The notes below the pieces were generated by a model that was not told the DNA's origin, did no database searches, and saw only the letters and a program-made list of their open reading frames with translations. Shown here one piece after another: positions 43,984 through 52,584 of a stretch of 64,000 nt of DNA. This DNA is from Marinobacter sp. EhC06 (GTDB taxonomy: Bacteria; Pseudomonadota; Gammaproteobacteria; Pseudomonadales; Oleiphilaceae): contig NZ_LXYO01000023.1 in assembly GCF_001650915.1 (NCBI RefSeq), forward strand, positions 248,001-312,000, read 5' to 3'. The position numbers and the translations under genes were made by a program. Position 1 is the stretch's first letter. Each line of letters begins with the position of its first letter.

Positions 43984-46314
43984 CGGAACCACAACAACCC
44001 TGTTACGTCCCCGGGATTTGGCGATGTAGCTACCCTCATCCGCCCGGGCCATAACCTCCCGGGGGCCGCTGTCTTCCGGTGTCAGTTCCGTCAGGCCGAT
44101 ACTCGTGGTTACACCGAATGACCGGCCGTCATGCTCAAGGCGAAGAGCCTCAACATCCGCGCGGATCCGTTCCGCCAGAGCCTGGGCCCTTGCCATGCCA
44201 CAGGCGGGCAAAATAATGCCAAACTCATCCCCGCCGAGCCTGGCCACGGTATCGGACTGGCGAACCGAGTCCTTGAACAGGTCCGCCAGCCGTTTGAGCA
44301 GATCGTCGCCGAGCAGGTGCCCACCTTCATCGTTTACTGGTTTGAAGTAGTCGAGATCAATGAGCATCAGCACCGAACGGACGTCCTGGCGATCGGCTTC
44401 TCCCAGACATCGGACCAGCGAGGCGTTGAACGCCCGCCGGTTGAGTAACTGAGTCAGACTGTCGTGGGTTGCCTCCCAGGACAGCCGTTCCTCCTGCCGG
44501 CGGCGGTCGCTGTCATCCCGTAACACGAACACCAGGCGCTCATCCTCGCGACCCTGACGAATGTGCAACATAGTGAGATCAATCGGGAATGGCACACCCA
44601 GCGAGTTCCGCAGAGTCACGTAAAGACTGTCCAGATCTTCTCCAGAAAGGAACTCCTGCGCTGTCAATTCCCGCTCTTCAGTTTCAATGGTGACCAGCTG
44701 GAAAAAGTTCCTGAGTAAGCACTCACCCTCTGTTCCCAGCAGCCGACAGGCGGCATCGTTGGCAAACCGGATCACACCCTCGACGTCTACCATAAGAACG
44801 CCTTCCTGTAGGACGCGAAGAATCGTCTCGGCGCGCTGCTGCTCCGTCCTGAGCGCCTCTTCTACCTCCAGCTCATGGGAAATATCCCGAACTACCGTGA
44901 TGGTACCGAGGGCCTTTTCCGGCGTCTGAATTGCTGCCGTCATCACATCCCCCCAGATCACCTGATCCGGAGCAGGGGATTCCAACCTTAACCGGCCCCG
45001 GAAAACGCTCTGGTTCCTGATCGCATTTTTCCAGCCGGCAATCGCCTCCTGTCTGTCGGTGTTATGCACTCGATTGGCCAGGTAACTGTAAGTGAGTTCT
45101 TCTGCAGGCCGGCCGACGATGGCCTCGAAAGCCGGGTTGGCAAATTCGATACGGCCCAGAACGTCGGTCTGGACGATGCCGATAGGCGCGCTCTGGGTGA
45201 GGGAACGGAAAAAAGCCTCTCTTTCAGCAAGCGATACCAGAACCTCGTCCCGCTCATCGGTCACGGTATTAAAGATTTCTGCGACCTGGCGGATTTCCTT
45301 GCCTCCGGCGACGTCCACCGGATCGGAGCGCATACCAAGGTGGCGCTCGCGGATCTGGCTGCCCAGTGTTTTGAGCGGCGCCATCAGTCGCCGGAAGCGC
45401 CACAGTGCAATAGGTGCGATCAACAGGATCACCACCAGCAGAATCCATAAGAAGGCATCCACAGTGCGGGTAATCGGCGCCAGCGCTTCTCGAGCCGGCC
45501 AGGAAGCTGATACGAACCAGGGCACCTGGGTAAGCTGCTGCACCGACATGATGGTTCGTTCACCCTCGCCGCTGTTAGTCTCCAGCGTGCCTTCAAACCC
45601 CTCCATGGCATCCCGGAGCACAGGATTCGCTACCCGCACCGGCGCCATGGCCTCGTCGTCCCTTTGACTGACCACCACAAAACCACTGCGGGTTGCCACT
45701 CCGAGATAACCGGTAGTTCCTATGCGGATGTTGATAAACTGATCAAGAAAATTGTTTCCATCCAGGGCAATGGCACCGCCAAGCACACCAATGAAACGTT
45801 GGCGGTGGTCGAAGATCGGCGCAGCCACCATGATGGCCGGCTTTTCCTGATAGTTGGAAATATAGGGTTCGCTGATCACCGGCGTGAGCGTGGAGGAAAT
45901 CCGGCGAAAATACTCCCGGTCGCTGACATTCAGCCCCGCCTGTCGGTAATCTTCTGGATGCTCGGCAATAACCAGGCCCTTTTCATCCATCAGGTAGACC
46001 GCATCAAACAGATGCTCCAGGGCCGTTTGCCGACGAATCAGAACCCTGGCCCTTGCGTCCAGAACATCGCTGGACATGGTCAGGTTCTGGGCCACGTGGT
46101 TGAGTGCTTCGAGACGCAGGGCGAGCTTGTCATCCAGCTCCCCGGCAATCAGGGTGGCAATGGTTTCCACCTGGTTCCGGGCCTGCTGTTCCAGTTCAGA
46201 ACGGCTCAGCAAGAAACCGGCGACGGTTACCAGCAAGGCCGTCAGTATGATCGCGACAACCACCAGAGCAACGGCCCGATTCGCCAGGCTGCCCAACCAT
46301 CGCTTGATCAGCAT
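43966..46314 (-). CDS. CACHE-HAMP-PAS-PAS-GGDEF diguanylate cyclase
   Basis: 782-residue membrane sensor. TM1 at about residues 12-35 is followed by a periplasmic double-CACHE region to about 285 (YLMDEKGLVIAEHPEDYRQA, DREYFRRISS), TM2 at about 290-310, then HAMP. Two PAS domains follow (SAPIGIVQTDVLGRIEFANP; EGVLMVDVEGVIRFANDAAC), then a GGDEF domain. The active site is ARLGGDEFGIILP with an upstream RxxD inhibitory site (RQSD), so cyclic di-GMP synthesis is expected. I chose ATG 46314 with GGAAG upstream; 46344 is a TTG. It is divergent from the Fur-box exbB operon. Confidence 0.87.
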   Translation of the reverse strand: MLIKRWLGSLANRAVALVVVAIILTALLVTVAGFLLSRSELEQQARNQVETIATLIAGELDDKLALRLEALNHVAQNLTMSSDVLDARARVLIRRQTALEHLFDAVYLMDEKGLVIAEHPEDYRQAGLNVSDREYFRRISSTLTPVISEPYISNYQEKPAIMVAAPIFDHRQRFIGVLGGAIALDGNNFLDQFINIRIGTTGYLGVATRSGFVVVSQRDDEAMAPVRVANPVLRDAMEGFEGTLETNSGEGERTIMSVQQLTQVPWFVSASWPAREALAPITRTVDAFLWILLVVILLIAPIALWRFRRLMAPLKTLGSQIRERHLGMRSDPVDVAGGKEIRQVAEIFNTVTDERDEVLVSLAEREAFFRSLTQSAPIGIVQTDVLGRIEFANPAFEAIVGRPAEELTYSYLANRVHNTDRQEAIAGWKNAIRNQSVFRGRLRLESPAPDQVIWGDVMTAAIQTPEKALGTITVVRDISHELEVEEALRTEQQRAETILRVLQEGVLMVDVEGVIRFANDAACRLLGTEGECLLRNFFQLVTIETEERELTAQEFLSGEDLDSLYVTLRNSLGVPFPIDLTMLHIRQGREDERLVFVLRDDSDRRRQEERLSWEATHDSLTQLLNRRAFNASLVRCLGEADRQDVRSVLMLIDLDYFKPVNDEGGHLLGDDLLKRLADLFKDSVRQSDTVARLGGDEFGIILPACGMARAQALAERIRADVEALRLEHDGRSFGVTTSIGLTELTPEDSGPREVMARADEGSYIAKSRGRNRVVVVPSPPAG

Positions 46315-46449
46315 GACTTCCAGACTCCGCAGCGGATTCGACAACCAGTAATGATCTGACCTCCGTTTTAAGCTCTTATTGGTGGTTCTTATGCATGACT
46401 TAAGTCTAACAGAGGGGGTGCTGTAGTCAGATTACAGGCTTGCAAATTC

Positions 46450-46468
46450 AATGATAATCGTTATTATT
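46450..46468 (+). promoter_or_regulatory. Fur box upstream of exbB
   Basis: AATGATAATCGTTATTATT lies 33 bp before the exbB start and contains the central GATAAT-N-NTTAT dyad. Aligned to the 19-bp Fur consensus it matches at about 14 positions. This predicts iron repression of the TonB system by Fur. Confidence 0.8.
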
Positions 46469-46501
46469 TAGTTCCACTTTTGCACATTGAGAACTCCTCT
46501 C

Positions 46502-47290
46502 ATGACGGACATCCTCTCGCCTCTGAATACCGGCCCGCTCGCGCAAGTTATTGATATGGGCGGCCCTGTGATGCTGGTGCTGGTGGTGCTCGCGATCATT
46601 GGCTTCGTTACCTTCGTGTATCTGATGCTTATCGGAACCCTTTATGCGCCCCGTTTGTCCGGTCAGCTTAAAAAAACCGTAATGAACTGGCAGAATAATC
46701 CGGCGTCGATACGGCCGTCAGAAGTGCGACATCAGGCAGGCCGCTGGGGGCGGATGAATCCGCTGCAGCGTCTTGTCACCGATACGATAGAGGCCATTCA
46801 GAACGATCAGGACGACCGGCAGATCCGGGAAACCGCCGCACGGGATGCCCAACATGCCCTGGAGCCGTTCGAGGCACCGTTGAAGATCATCGAAGTCATC
46901 GCAGCCCTGGCCCCTCTTCTCGGCCTGCTGGGAACCGTACTGGGCATGATGGAGGCCTTCAGCGCCATGGCTGCTACCGAAGGCCGTGCCAATGCCACCC
47001 AACTCAGTGGCGGTATTTACGAAGCCCTGACCACTACAGCCGCGGGCCTGGTAGTGGCCATACCGTTTGCTGCACTGGCTGCATGGATCGAGTTCCGGCT
47101 GCGACGCATCCACAAGACCATCAACAGCACACTGGTTTCGATTCTGCATATCGTGCCGGAGCAGACTCTGGACGCCGTTGAAGCAGATTACCGGTCGCCG
47201 GAAAGCCAGCGTGCCGCCGAAACCGCCGTCGACGAGCCCGACCGTTACTCAACCGCCCGGGGTCAGCGATTCGCCCATGCAACTGGTTGA
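46502..47290 (+). CDS. exbB: ExbB/TolQ-type proton channel subunit
   Basis: 262-residue inner-membrane protein with a first span at about residues 22-45 (GPVMLVLVVLAIIGFVTFVY) and two later spans. The family signature is in APLLGLLGTVLGMMEAFSAM and LTTTAAGLVVAIPFAALAAW. With ExbD it forms the proton-driven motor for TonB. ATG 46502 is used, although TTG 46487 is in frame. It is first in exbB-exbD-exbD-tonB behind a Fur box, and overlaps the next gene by 14 nt. Confidence 0.9.
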   Translation: MTDILSPLNTGPLAQVIDMGGPVMLVLVVLAIIGFVTFVYLMLIGTLYAPRLSGQLKKTVMNWQNNPASIRPSEVRHQAGRWGRMNPLQRLVTDTIEAIQNDQDDRQIRETAARDAQHALEPFEAPLKIIEVIAALAPLLGLLGTVLGMMEAFSAMAATEGRANATQLSGGIYEALTTTAAGLVVAIPFAALAAWIEFRLRRIHKTINSTLVSILHIVPEQTLDAVEADYRSPESQRAAETAVDEPDRYSTARGQRFAHATG

Positions 47291-47672
47291 GCCAAGGCCA
47301 AACCGTCCGATTCCAATCCGGATCACGCCCCTGATCGATGTGGTCTTCATTCTCCTGGTGTTCTTTATGCTGACCACCCGGCTATTGCCTGTGGACTACC
47401 TGGAATTGGCCAATAACACGTCGAGCCGCAGTCCGGTCACCGGAGAACCGCTACCAGAGCTGACGGTCACGGCCAACGGCGACGTAAGATGGCAGGGCCA
47501 GACGTTACCCCTGGAGCGCCTGGTCACCGAGCTGTCTGAAGCCGGTACCACCGAAGTGAACCTCTCAACAACGGGCGACACACCCCTGGGGACTTTTACC
47601 GCGGCCCTGAGCGCTTTGACTGACAGCGGCATCGACACTCACTGGAAGCGGACAAACGCAACGACACCATGA
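47277..47672 (+). CDS. exbD: ExbD/TolR-family protein 1
   Basis: 131-residue protein with one N-terminal span (VVFILLVFFMLTTRLL) that follows the family IRITPLIDV motif, whose Asp is the proton-carrying residue. A small periplasmic domain follows (VTANGDVRWQGQTLPLERLV). Its ATG is inside the exbB end (14-nt overlap), and the next exbD overlaps it by 4 nt. It differs from the second exbD, so the two may form a heterodimer. Confidence 0.88.
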   Translation: MQLVEPRPNRPIPIRITPLIDVVFILLVFFMLTTRLLPVDYLELANNTSSRSPVTGEPLPELTVTANGDVRWQGQTLPLERLVTELSEAGTTEVNLSTTGDTPLGTFTAALSALTDSGIDTHWKRTNATTP

Positions 47673-48079
47673 GCGATCTGGTTCCACCTCCGTTTACCTC
47701 CGGCAAAACCCTGATGGAACGCGTGGAGGATGCGCTTCTGCCGTTGATCAACCTGGTCTTCCTGCTGTTGATGTTTTTCATCGTTGCCGGCCAGCTTGCC
47801 GATGACCCACTGCCCGAATTGCCCGCCACCGAGCAGGGCGAAGACCGTCAGTCTCCTCATGCGGACATGATTGTAAGCGCCAACGGAGACTGGAAGGTTG
47901 ACGGTGAGCTGCTCAACAAGGAATCCCTGGTTGCCAGGCTGCCGGAACCTGATGGCCAGCAGCCCCTGAAAATTGCCGCTGCCGAGAGCATCACCATGGC
48001 AGACCTGGAAACACTCTTCCGCTTGCTGGAGCAGGGCGGATACCAAGATATCCTGCTGTTGACGGAGCCCGCCCGATGA
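47669..48079 (+). CDS. exbD: ExbD/TolR-family protein 2
   Basis: 136-residue second ExbD-like protein. The transmembrane segment is preceded by [20 protein letters not shown]. The usual proton-relay Asp is replaced by Asn (LINLVF instead of LIDVVF), so this copy is probably a structural partner of the first, catalytic ExbD. The periplasmic part ([20 protein letters not shown]) resembles copy 1. The start overlaps the previous stop (ATGA), and the tonB start overlaps its own stop by 4 nt. Confidence 0.85.
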   Translation: MSDLVPPPFTSGKTLMERVEDALLPLINLVFLLLMFFIVAGQLADDPLPELPATEQGEDRQSPHADMIVSANGDWKVDGELLNKESLVARLPEPDGQQPLKIAAAESITMADLETLFRLLEQGGYQDILLLTEPAR

Positions 48080-48810
48080 TGCCGCAAAAGCCGCCCTTCC
48101 GGTGGGCACTTCTGCTGCTCGCAATCGTAGTGACCTTCGTCGCCCTGGCGATCGCCGCTCCCGAAGAGACGGTGGAACTCAACACCCTGGGCGAATCCGC
48201 GGTCAACACAGCGCCAGCCATCCGAATCAAGCTGGCTGGCGAACCCGCGCCGAAACCCGACGCCGCGCCAAAGCCAAAACCAGAGCCGAAGCCACAGCCT
48301 GCACCTGAACCCAAGCCCGAACCCAAGCCCGAACCCGAGCCCGAGCCTGAGCCTGAGCCCGAGCCAGAACCGGAACCTGAACCGGTGACGGAACCAACGC
48401 CCGAGCCAGAGGTTGCCGAAGAGGTCGCTGAAGCGGAAACACCGAGCGGTGATCCGGCAGAGACTGCAACAGAGAAACAGTCACAGGCGACCGTTGCACT
48501 GCAAAACGCTGGCGTTAGATCGGAAGTGGATAATTACCTGTCCAAACTCAGCCGCCATCTTGCCCGATACTATGAATATCCACGCAGGGCGAGGCGCCTT
48601 GGCCAGGAAGGCACACCCGTGATTGTGTTCGAGTTTCAACGGGACGGATCCCTGGTGGCCCACAGCCTCAGAACCAGCTCCGGACATCAGCTTCTGGACG
48701 AGTCGGCGCTGGCCATGCTCGAACAGGCAGCGCCTCTGCCATCAGTGCCGGAAGCAATTGCAGGCCAGAAATTCCGCTACGCCTTGCCCGTACGCTTCAG
48801 TCTTCGCTGA
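48076..48810 (+). CDS. tonB: TonB energy-transducing protein
   Basis: 244-residue TonB. An N-terminal membrane anchor ([19 protein letters not shown]) lacks the exact SxxxH of E. coli. It is followed by a Pro-Lys/Pro-Glu spacer at about residues 55-115 (tandem EPKPEP, then EPEPEP units, with matching DNA repeats at about 48280-48380) and a C-terminal domain ([40 protein letters not shown]). It couples the inner-membrane proton motor to outer-membrane siderophore receptors, which are not in this window. Confidence 0.9.
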   Translation: MMPQKPPFRWALLLLAIVVTFVALAIAAPEETVELNTLGESAVNTAPAIRIKLAGEPAPKPDAAPKPKPEPKPQPAPEPKPEPKPEPEPEPEPEPEPEPEPEPVTEPTPEPEVAEEVAEAETPSGDPAETATEKQSQATVALQNAGVRSEVDNYLSKLSRHLARYYEYPRRARRLGQEGTPVIVFEFQRDGSLVAHSLRTSSGHQLLDESALAMLEQAAPLPSVPEAIAGQKFRYALPVRFSLR

Positions 48811-48855
48811 GCTGGGGCCCGGCTGCGCCAGGTTGCAGCAGCGGTTAAAGGGAAC

Positions 48856-48870
48856 GCACCGATCAGGTGC
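48856..48870 (+). promoter_or_regulatory. NtrC-like enhancer site for nirC
   Basis: GCACCGATCAGGTGC is a dyad matching the NtrC consensus GCACYANNNTRGTGC at all but two specified positions, with both GCAC/GTGC ends intact. Its end is 98 bp upstream of the sigma-54 -24 element at 48969, a standard enhancer distance. As RNA it also forms a hairpin downstream of tonB, so a second role is possible. Confidence 0.6.
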
Positions 48871-48968
48871 GTGAGAGCGGAGGTCGCCTCTTCTGCCGAG
48901 CCAGGCAACCACAGCACGAAAATTCTTACCCTTCTGATTTAATTCCAGTTTCCTGGCAACCTGCGATT

Positions 48969-48984
48969 CTGGCACAGTCTCTGC
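48969..48984 (+). promoter_or_regulatory. Sigma-54 promoter of the nirC leader
   Basis: TGGCACAGTCTCTGCA matches the -24/-12 consensus (TGGCAC-N5-TTGCA) with one mismatch and exact spacing. The predicted start is near 48995, immediately before the leader hairpins. Confidence 0.82.
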
Positions 48985-48997
48985 AACTTCTCAGACA

Positions 48998-49097
48998 GCG
49001 GAACCAATGTCGGTTCTGTTCACAGCGACAGATTCATTCAGACGACGGCGTCTACTTGCACCTGCAGATTGCAGGCAGCGGGTATCGCCGTTTTTTT
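48998..49097 (+). promoter_or_regulatory. ANTAR-type antitermination leader of nirC (two hexaloop hairpins plus terminator)
   Basis: The first hairpin pairs 48998-49004 with 49011-49017 (7 bp) around the hexaloop AATGTC, with A at loop position 1 and G at 4, the ANTAR recognition pattern. A second pairs 49040-49043 with 49050-49053 around GACGGC (G at 4, but G instead of A at 1). Its 3' part overlaps the terminator arm 49045-49050, which pairs with 49086-49091 before seven T residues (49091-49097). Thus protein binding to the hexaloops would block termination. Confidence 0.7.
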
Positions 49098-49147
49098 ATG
49101 GCCGTTTCAAAAGTCTGGTCATCCGATAGAAGTCAGAGGAAAACACT

Positions 49148-49996
49148 ATGTCTTACATCGTGCCTTCGGAATTCGTCACCAAAATGGTCGACGCCGGCGA
49201 ATCCAAAATTTATATGTCCACCCGGGATACCCTCATCCGGGCTTTCATGGCCGGCGCCATTCTGGCGCTGGCTGCAGCGTTTGCCATCACTGTAGCGGTC
49301 GAGACCGGAGTCTTTTTGATCGGCGCTATCCTGTTCCCGATCGGGTTTTGCATGCTCTACCTGATGGGCTTTGACCTGCTGACCGGCGTGTTCATGCTTA
49401 CACCCCTGGCATTGCTTGATAAGCGCCCCGGCGTAACCCCGGCAGCCATACTGCGCAACTGGGGCTGGGTATTCCTTGGCAACCTGGGCGGCGCGCTGAC
49501 CGTCGCCTTCATGATGGCCTTTATCTTCACCTATGGTTTCAATACCGACCCGGGTGCCGTTGGCGCCAAGATCGCCAGTGTTGGCGAAGCGCGTACGCTT
49601 GGCTACGCGGAGTTCGGGGCTGCCGGCTGGGCCACCATTTTCATTCGCGGCATGCTGTGCAACTGGATGGTATCCATGGGCGTGGTTGGCGCCATGATTT
49701 CCACAAGCGTCAGTGGCAAGGTACTGGCCATGTGGATGCCGATCATGCTGTTCTTCTTCATGGGCTTCGAGCACTCCATCGTGAACATGTTCCTGTTCCC
49801 GTCCGCCATCATCATGGGCGGCGAGTTCTCAGTGATGGACTACCTGTGGTGGAACGAGATTCCCACCGTGCTGGGTAACCTGGTGGGCGGCCTGGCCTTT
49901 ACCGGCCTTACCCTCTACACCACCCACGTGCGCACCGCACCCAAGCGCAAGATTGCAGCAGCCTACAGCGACGCTACCCTGGCCCGCACCAACTAA
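49148..49996 (+). CDS. nirC: Formate/nitrite-family channel, nitrite transporter NirC-like
   Basis: 282-residue FNT pentameric channel protein with six spans. Visible family features are the MVDAGESKIYMSTRDTLIRA amphipathic start, the MGFDLLTGVFMLTP segment, GNLGGALTVA and the later GMLCNWMVSMG. It conducts nitrite or formate anions across the inner membrane. The NasR-type leader and neighbours point to nitrite. AGAGGA precedes ATG 49148. A strong terminator follows within 50 nt, before the kinase gene. Confidence 0.87.
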   Translation: MSYIVPSEFVTKMVDAGESKIYMSTRDTLIRAFMAGAILALAAAFAITVAVETGVFLIGAILFPIGFCMLYLMGFDLLTGVFMLTPLALLDKRPGVTPAAILRNWGWVFLGNLGGALTVAFMMAFIFTYGFNTDPGAVGAKIASVGEARTLGYAEFGAAGWATIFIRGMLCNWMVSMGVVGAMISTSVSGKVLAMWMPIMLFFFMGFEHSIVNMFLFPSAIIMGGEFSVMDYLWWNEIPTVLGNLVGGLAFTGLTLYTTHVRTAPKRKIAAAYSDATLARTN

Positions 49997-50009
49997 GCCG
50001 GGTATTCCT

Positions 50010-50045
50010 GCAACTCCGGCTGCCGCACCCGCCGGAGTTGCTTTT
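50010..50045 (+). terminator. Intrinsic terminator between nirC and the PP2C-kinase
   Basis: GCAACTCCGGC (50010-50020) pairs perfectly with GCCGGAGTTGC (50031-50041) around a 10-nt loop, followed by TTTTT. It lies 14 nt after the nirC stop and only 27 nt before the kinase start, so kinase expression depends on read-through or on a cryptic promoter. Confidence 0.85.
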
Positions 50046-50067
50046 TCGTTTATCGGGGAAACTCCAG

Positions 50068-51798
50068 TTGTCAATGACCAGGTCCCTTGCCATTTCCGCC
50101 GGCCAGTACTCTGACGCCGGCGCAAAGCCAGTAAACCAGGACTTCCACGGGTTGTTGGTGCCGACGAGCCATCAGCTGATTACCAAGGGCATCGCCGTAG
50201 CTATCGCCGACGGCATCAGCTCCAGCAATGTCAGTCAGATTGCCAGCGAGTCCGCCGTTGCGGGTTTTCTCAGCGACTACTTTTCCACCCCGGAAAGCTG
50301 GTCGGTAAAACAATCCGCCCAACGGGTATTACGGGCAACCAATGCCTGGCTCCACGCCCAGACCCGGCAAAGCCAATATCGCTATGACCGCGACCGCGGG
50401 TATGTCTGTACCCTGAGCGTGATGGTGCTCAGGTCCGCGACCGCGCATCTGTTTCACATTGGCGATGCCCGCATCTACCGGGTTCACCACGGCCAGCTGG
50501 AACAGCTCAGCACCGATCACCGGCTCTGGCTCTCCCGGGAAGACAGCTGCCTGAGCCGCGCCATGGGCATCGGCAATCAACTGGACATTGATTATCAAAG
50601 CCTGCCGATCCAACCCGGGGACACGTTCCTGCTGACCACCGACGGCATCCATGAACACCTGGACGAGCGAACCATGGCCCGCATCATTCGGGAATCTACC
50701 GATGACCTGGACGCCGCCGCCCGCGAGCTGGCAACCGCAGCCCTCAAGCGGGGCAGCACTGACAACCTGACATCCCAGATCATCCGGGTCGACTCGGTAC
50801 CTTCAGCGCGGGAAAACAGCGAGTTGTTTCACGAGCTGGCCGGGTTACCGTTTGCGCCGGAACTGCAGCCGGGGCACCGTCTGGATGGCTACCGGATTCT
50901 GAGGCAGATTCATGCCAGCAGCCGTAGCCACGTCTACCTGGCCGTGGATGAGGAAACCGAAACCCGGGTGGTGCTGAAGATGCCATCACTGGAACAGCGG
51001 CACGATCCGGTCTATCTGGAACAATTCTCCACCGAGCAGTGGATTGCCCGGCGAATCAACAGCGCTCATGTTGTCAGGCCGTTCCGACCAGACCGGCACC
51101 CCAGCGTTCTCTACCAGGCCACCGAGTTCGTGGAAGGCCGTACCCTTCGGCAATGGATGCTGGATAACCCGGCCCCGGCACTTGAAACCGTGCGTGATCT
51201 CGTCGAGCAGATCGGTAAAGGCCTGCGGGCATTCCACCGGCTTGAAATGGTGCACCAGGACCTGAAACCGGAAAATGTGCTGGTGGATGCCCATGGCACC
51301 GCCACCCTGATCGATTTCGGTGCCACCCGGGTCGCCGGCCTGGAGGACTCTGATATCGGCGAGCAGGCCGTTCCTCGGGGAGCAGCGCTTTACAGTGCTC
51401 CGGAGACCTTTCTCGGCGAGCCAGGCAGCTGGTTATCAGACCAGTTCTCCCTGGGCGTGATTACCTACCAGCTGCTCACCGGCCAGCTACCCTACGGCCC
51501 GGATGTACCTAAAATCCACAGCCGAAACCAGCTTAGAAACCTGAAATATCAGCCTGCTCGACAGTTCCGGGAGAGTCTGCCCGGGTGGGTCGACGATGCC
51601 ATCGAAAAAGCGGTTCACCCCCAGGCCCACAGACGCTATCCAGCGCTCTCGGAATACCTGTACAACTTGCGACACCCTCCCGTCGATTGGCACAAGCGTC
51701 ATCGGCCGCCATTAATGGAGCGCAATCCCGTGGCCTTCTGGCAGGGTGTATCCGGGTTATTGCTCCTGGCATTGCTGGCAGCCCTCGGCCTGGGCTGA
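50068..51798 (+). CDS. Bifunctional PP2C phosphatase / Ser-Thr kinase of the nitrate locus
   Basis: About 576 residues. The N-terminal PP2C phosphatase is at about 10-245 (NQDFHGLL, AVAIADGISSSN, FHIGDARIYR, LTTDGIHEHL, GSTDNLTSQI). A Hanks-type kinase is at about 270-540 (invariant Lys in RVVLKMP, catalytic HQDLKPENVLVD, metal IDFGATR, a GEPGSWLSDQFSLGVITYQL substrate-lobe helix), with a C-terminal membrane segment (GVSGLLLLALLAALGLG). Similar proteins sit beside nitrate transport and nirB genes in pseudomonads. The target is unknown. TTG 50068 has GGGGA at good spacing; ATG 50074 is the alternative. Confidence 0.85.
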   Translation: MSMTRSLAISAGQYSDAGAKPVNQDFHGLLVPTSHQLITKGIAVAIADGISSSNVSQIASESAVAGFLSDYFSTPESWSVKQSAQRVLRATNAWLHAQTRQSQYRYDRDRGYVCTLSVMVLRSATAHLFHIGDARIYRVHHGQLEQLSTDHRLWLSREDSCLSRAMGIGNQLDIDYQSLPIQPGDTFLLTTDGIHEHLDERTMARIIRESTDDLDAAARELATAALKRGSTDNLTSQIIRVDSVPSARENSELFHELAGLPFAPELQPGHRLDGYRILRQIHASSRSHVYLAVDEETETRVVLKMPSLEQRHDPVYLEQFSTEQWIARRINSAHVVRPFRPDRHPSVLYQATEFVEGRTLRQWMLDNPAPALETVRDLVEQIGKGLRAFHRLEMVHQDLKPENVLVDAHGTATLIDFGATRVAGLEDSDIGEQAVPRGAALYSAPETFLGEPGSWLSDQFSLGVITYQLLTGQLPYGPDVPKIHSRNQLRNLKYQPARQFRESLPGWVDDAIEKAVHPQAHRRYPALSEYLYNLRHPPVDWHKRHRPPLMERNPVAFWQGVSGLLLLALLAALGLG

Positions 51799-51932
51799 AG
51801 CGGCATTGCCCGAGCAAATTCTTGCCCAGCCAGCAATCCGTCGCCTGGCGTTCGGGCGCGGGATTGCCTGGCAATCCCTGAGCATCTCCGAGAAAAACGC
51901 CAACCTACTGTTTTCAATACAATTATCTCTTC

Positions 51933-51948
51933 TGGCACAGGCTTTGTA
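51933..51948 (+). promoter_or_regulatory. Probable sigma-54 promoter of hcp
   Basis: TGGCACAGGCTTTGTA has a perfect TGGCAC -24 and TTGTA at the exact -12 spacing, where T replaces the C of the usual GC. The predicted start is near 51960, 53 nt before the hcp ATG. Sigma-54 control of hcp is known in several T6SS-bearing gammaproteobacteria. I saw no NtrC-like site here. Confidence 0.6.
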
Positions 51949-52012
51949 CTGAAACTCGGCGTCCAGGGAACACCCCGGGGACACTATTCATTCACAAGTC
52001 ATGGAGCAGACT

Positions 52013-52531
52013 ATGCCAACTCCTTGTTATATCAGTATCGAAGGCCAAACCCAGGGCAACATCACTGCCGGCGCATTCACTTCCGATTCCGTCGGCAACA
52101 TCTACGTGGAAGGCCACGAAGACGAAGTGCTGGTTCAGGAATTCAGCCACGTCGTTACCGTACCGACCGACCCCCAGTCCGGTCAGCCTTCCGGACAGCG
52201 CGTGCACAAGCCGTTCAAGTTCACCTCCGCCTTGAACAAAGCCACCCCGCTGATGTACAACGCCCTGGCCTCCGGCGAGATGCTGCCCAAGGTCGAGCTG
52301 AAATGGTACCGCACCTCCGTTGAGGGCAAGCAGGAGCACTTCTTCTCCACCATCCTCGAAGATGCCACCATCATCGACATCAACTGCAACATGCCCCACT
52401 GCCAGGACGCCGGGAACGCCGACTTCACTCAGCTGGTCACCGTTTCCCTGTCCTACCGCAAGGTAACCTGGGAACACGCCGTTGCCGGTACTTCCGGTGC
52501 TGACGACTGGCGTTCGCCGATCGAGGCGTAA
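52013..52531 (+). CDS. hcp: Hcp, type VI secretion tube protein
   Basis: 172-residue Hcp with the classical start MPTPCYISIEGQTQGNITAG and the core strands FKFTSALNKATPLMYNALAS and VELKWYRTSVEGKQEHFFST. It forms the hexameric rings of the T6SS inner tube and can carry small effectors. No other T6SS gene (tssB, tssC, vgrG) is in the window, so it is an orphan copy. ATG 52013 follows GGAG; the frame's first ATG at 52001 lacks a site. It is preceded by a sigma-54-like promoter and followed by a terminator. Confidence 0.93.
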   Translation: MPTPCYISIEGQTQGNITAGAFTSDSVGNIYVEGHEDEVLVQEFSHVVTVPTDPQSGQPSGQRVHKPFKFTSALNKATPLMYNALASGEMLPKVELKWYRTSVEGKQEHFFSTILEDATIIDINCNMPHCQDAGNADFTQLVTVSLSYRKVTWEHAVAGTSGADDWRSPIEA

Positions 52532-52537
52532 TGACGC

Positions 52538-52569
52538 CAGAAGGGCCCCGCAGGGGTCCTTCTGCTTTT
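52538..52569 (+). terminator. Intrinsic terminator after hcp
   Basis: CAGAAGGGCCCC (52538-52549) pairs with GGGGTCCTTCTG (52553-52564), 12 bp with one G-U, on a 3-nt loop, then CTTTT. It separates hcp from the AT-rich gene that starts 15 nt further on, allowing strong hcp and weak downstream expression. Confidence 0.85.
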
Positions 52570-52584
52570 GCAGGGATGAAAAAA

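Noticed and set aside
48280..48380. Tandem DNA repeat as a separate element
   Set aside because: The repeats encode the Pro-Glu/Pro-Lys spacer of TonB in frame, so they are explained by the protein.
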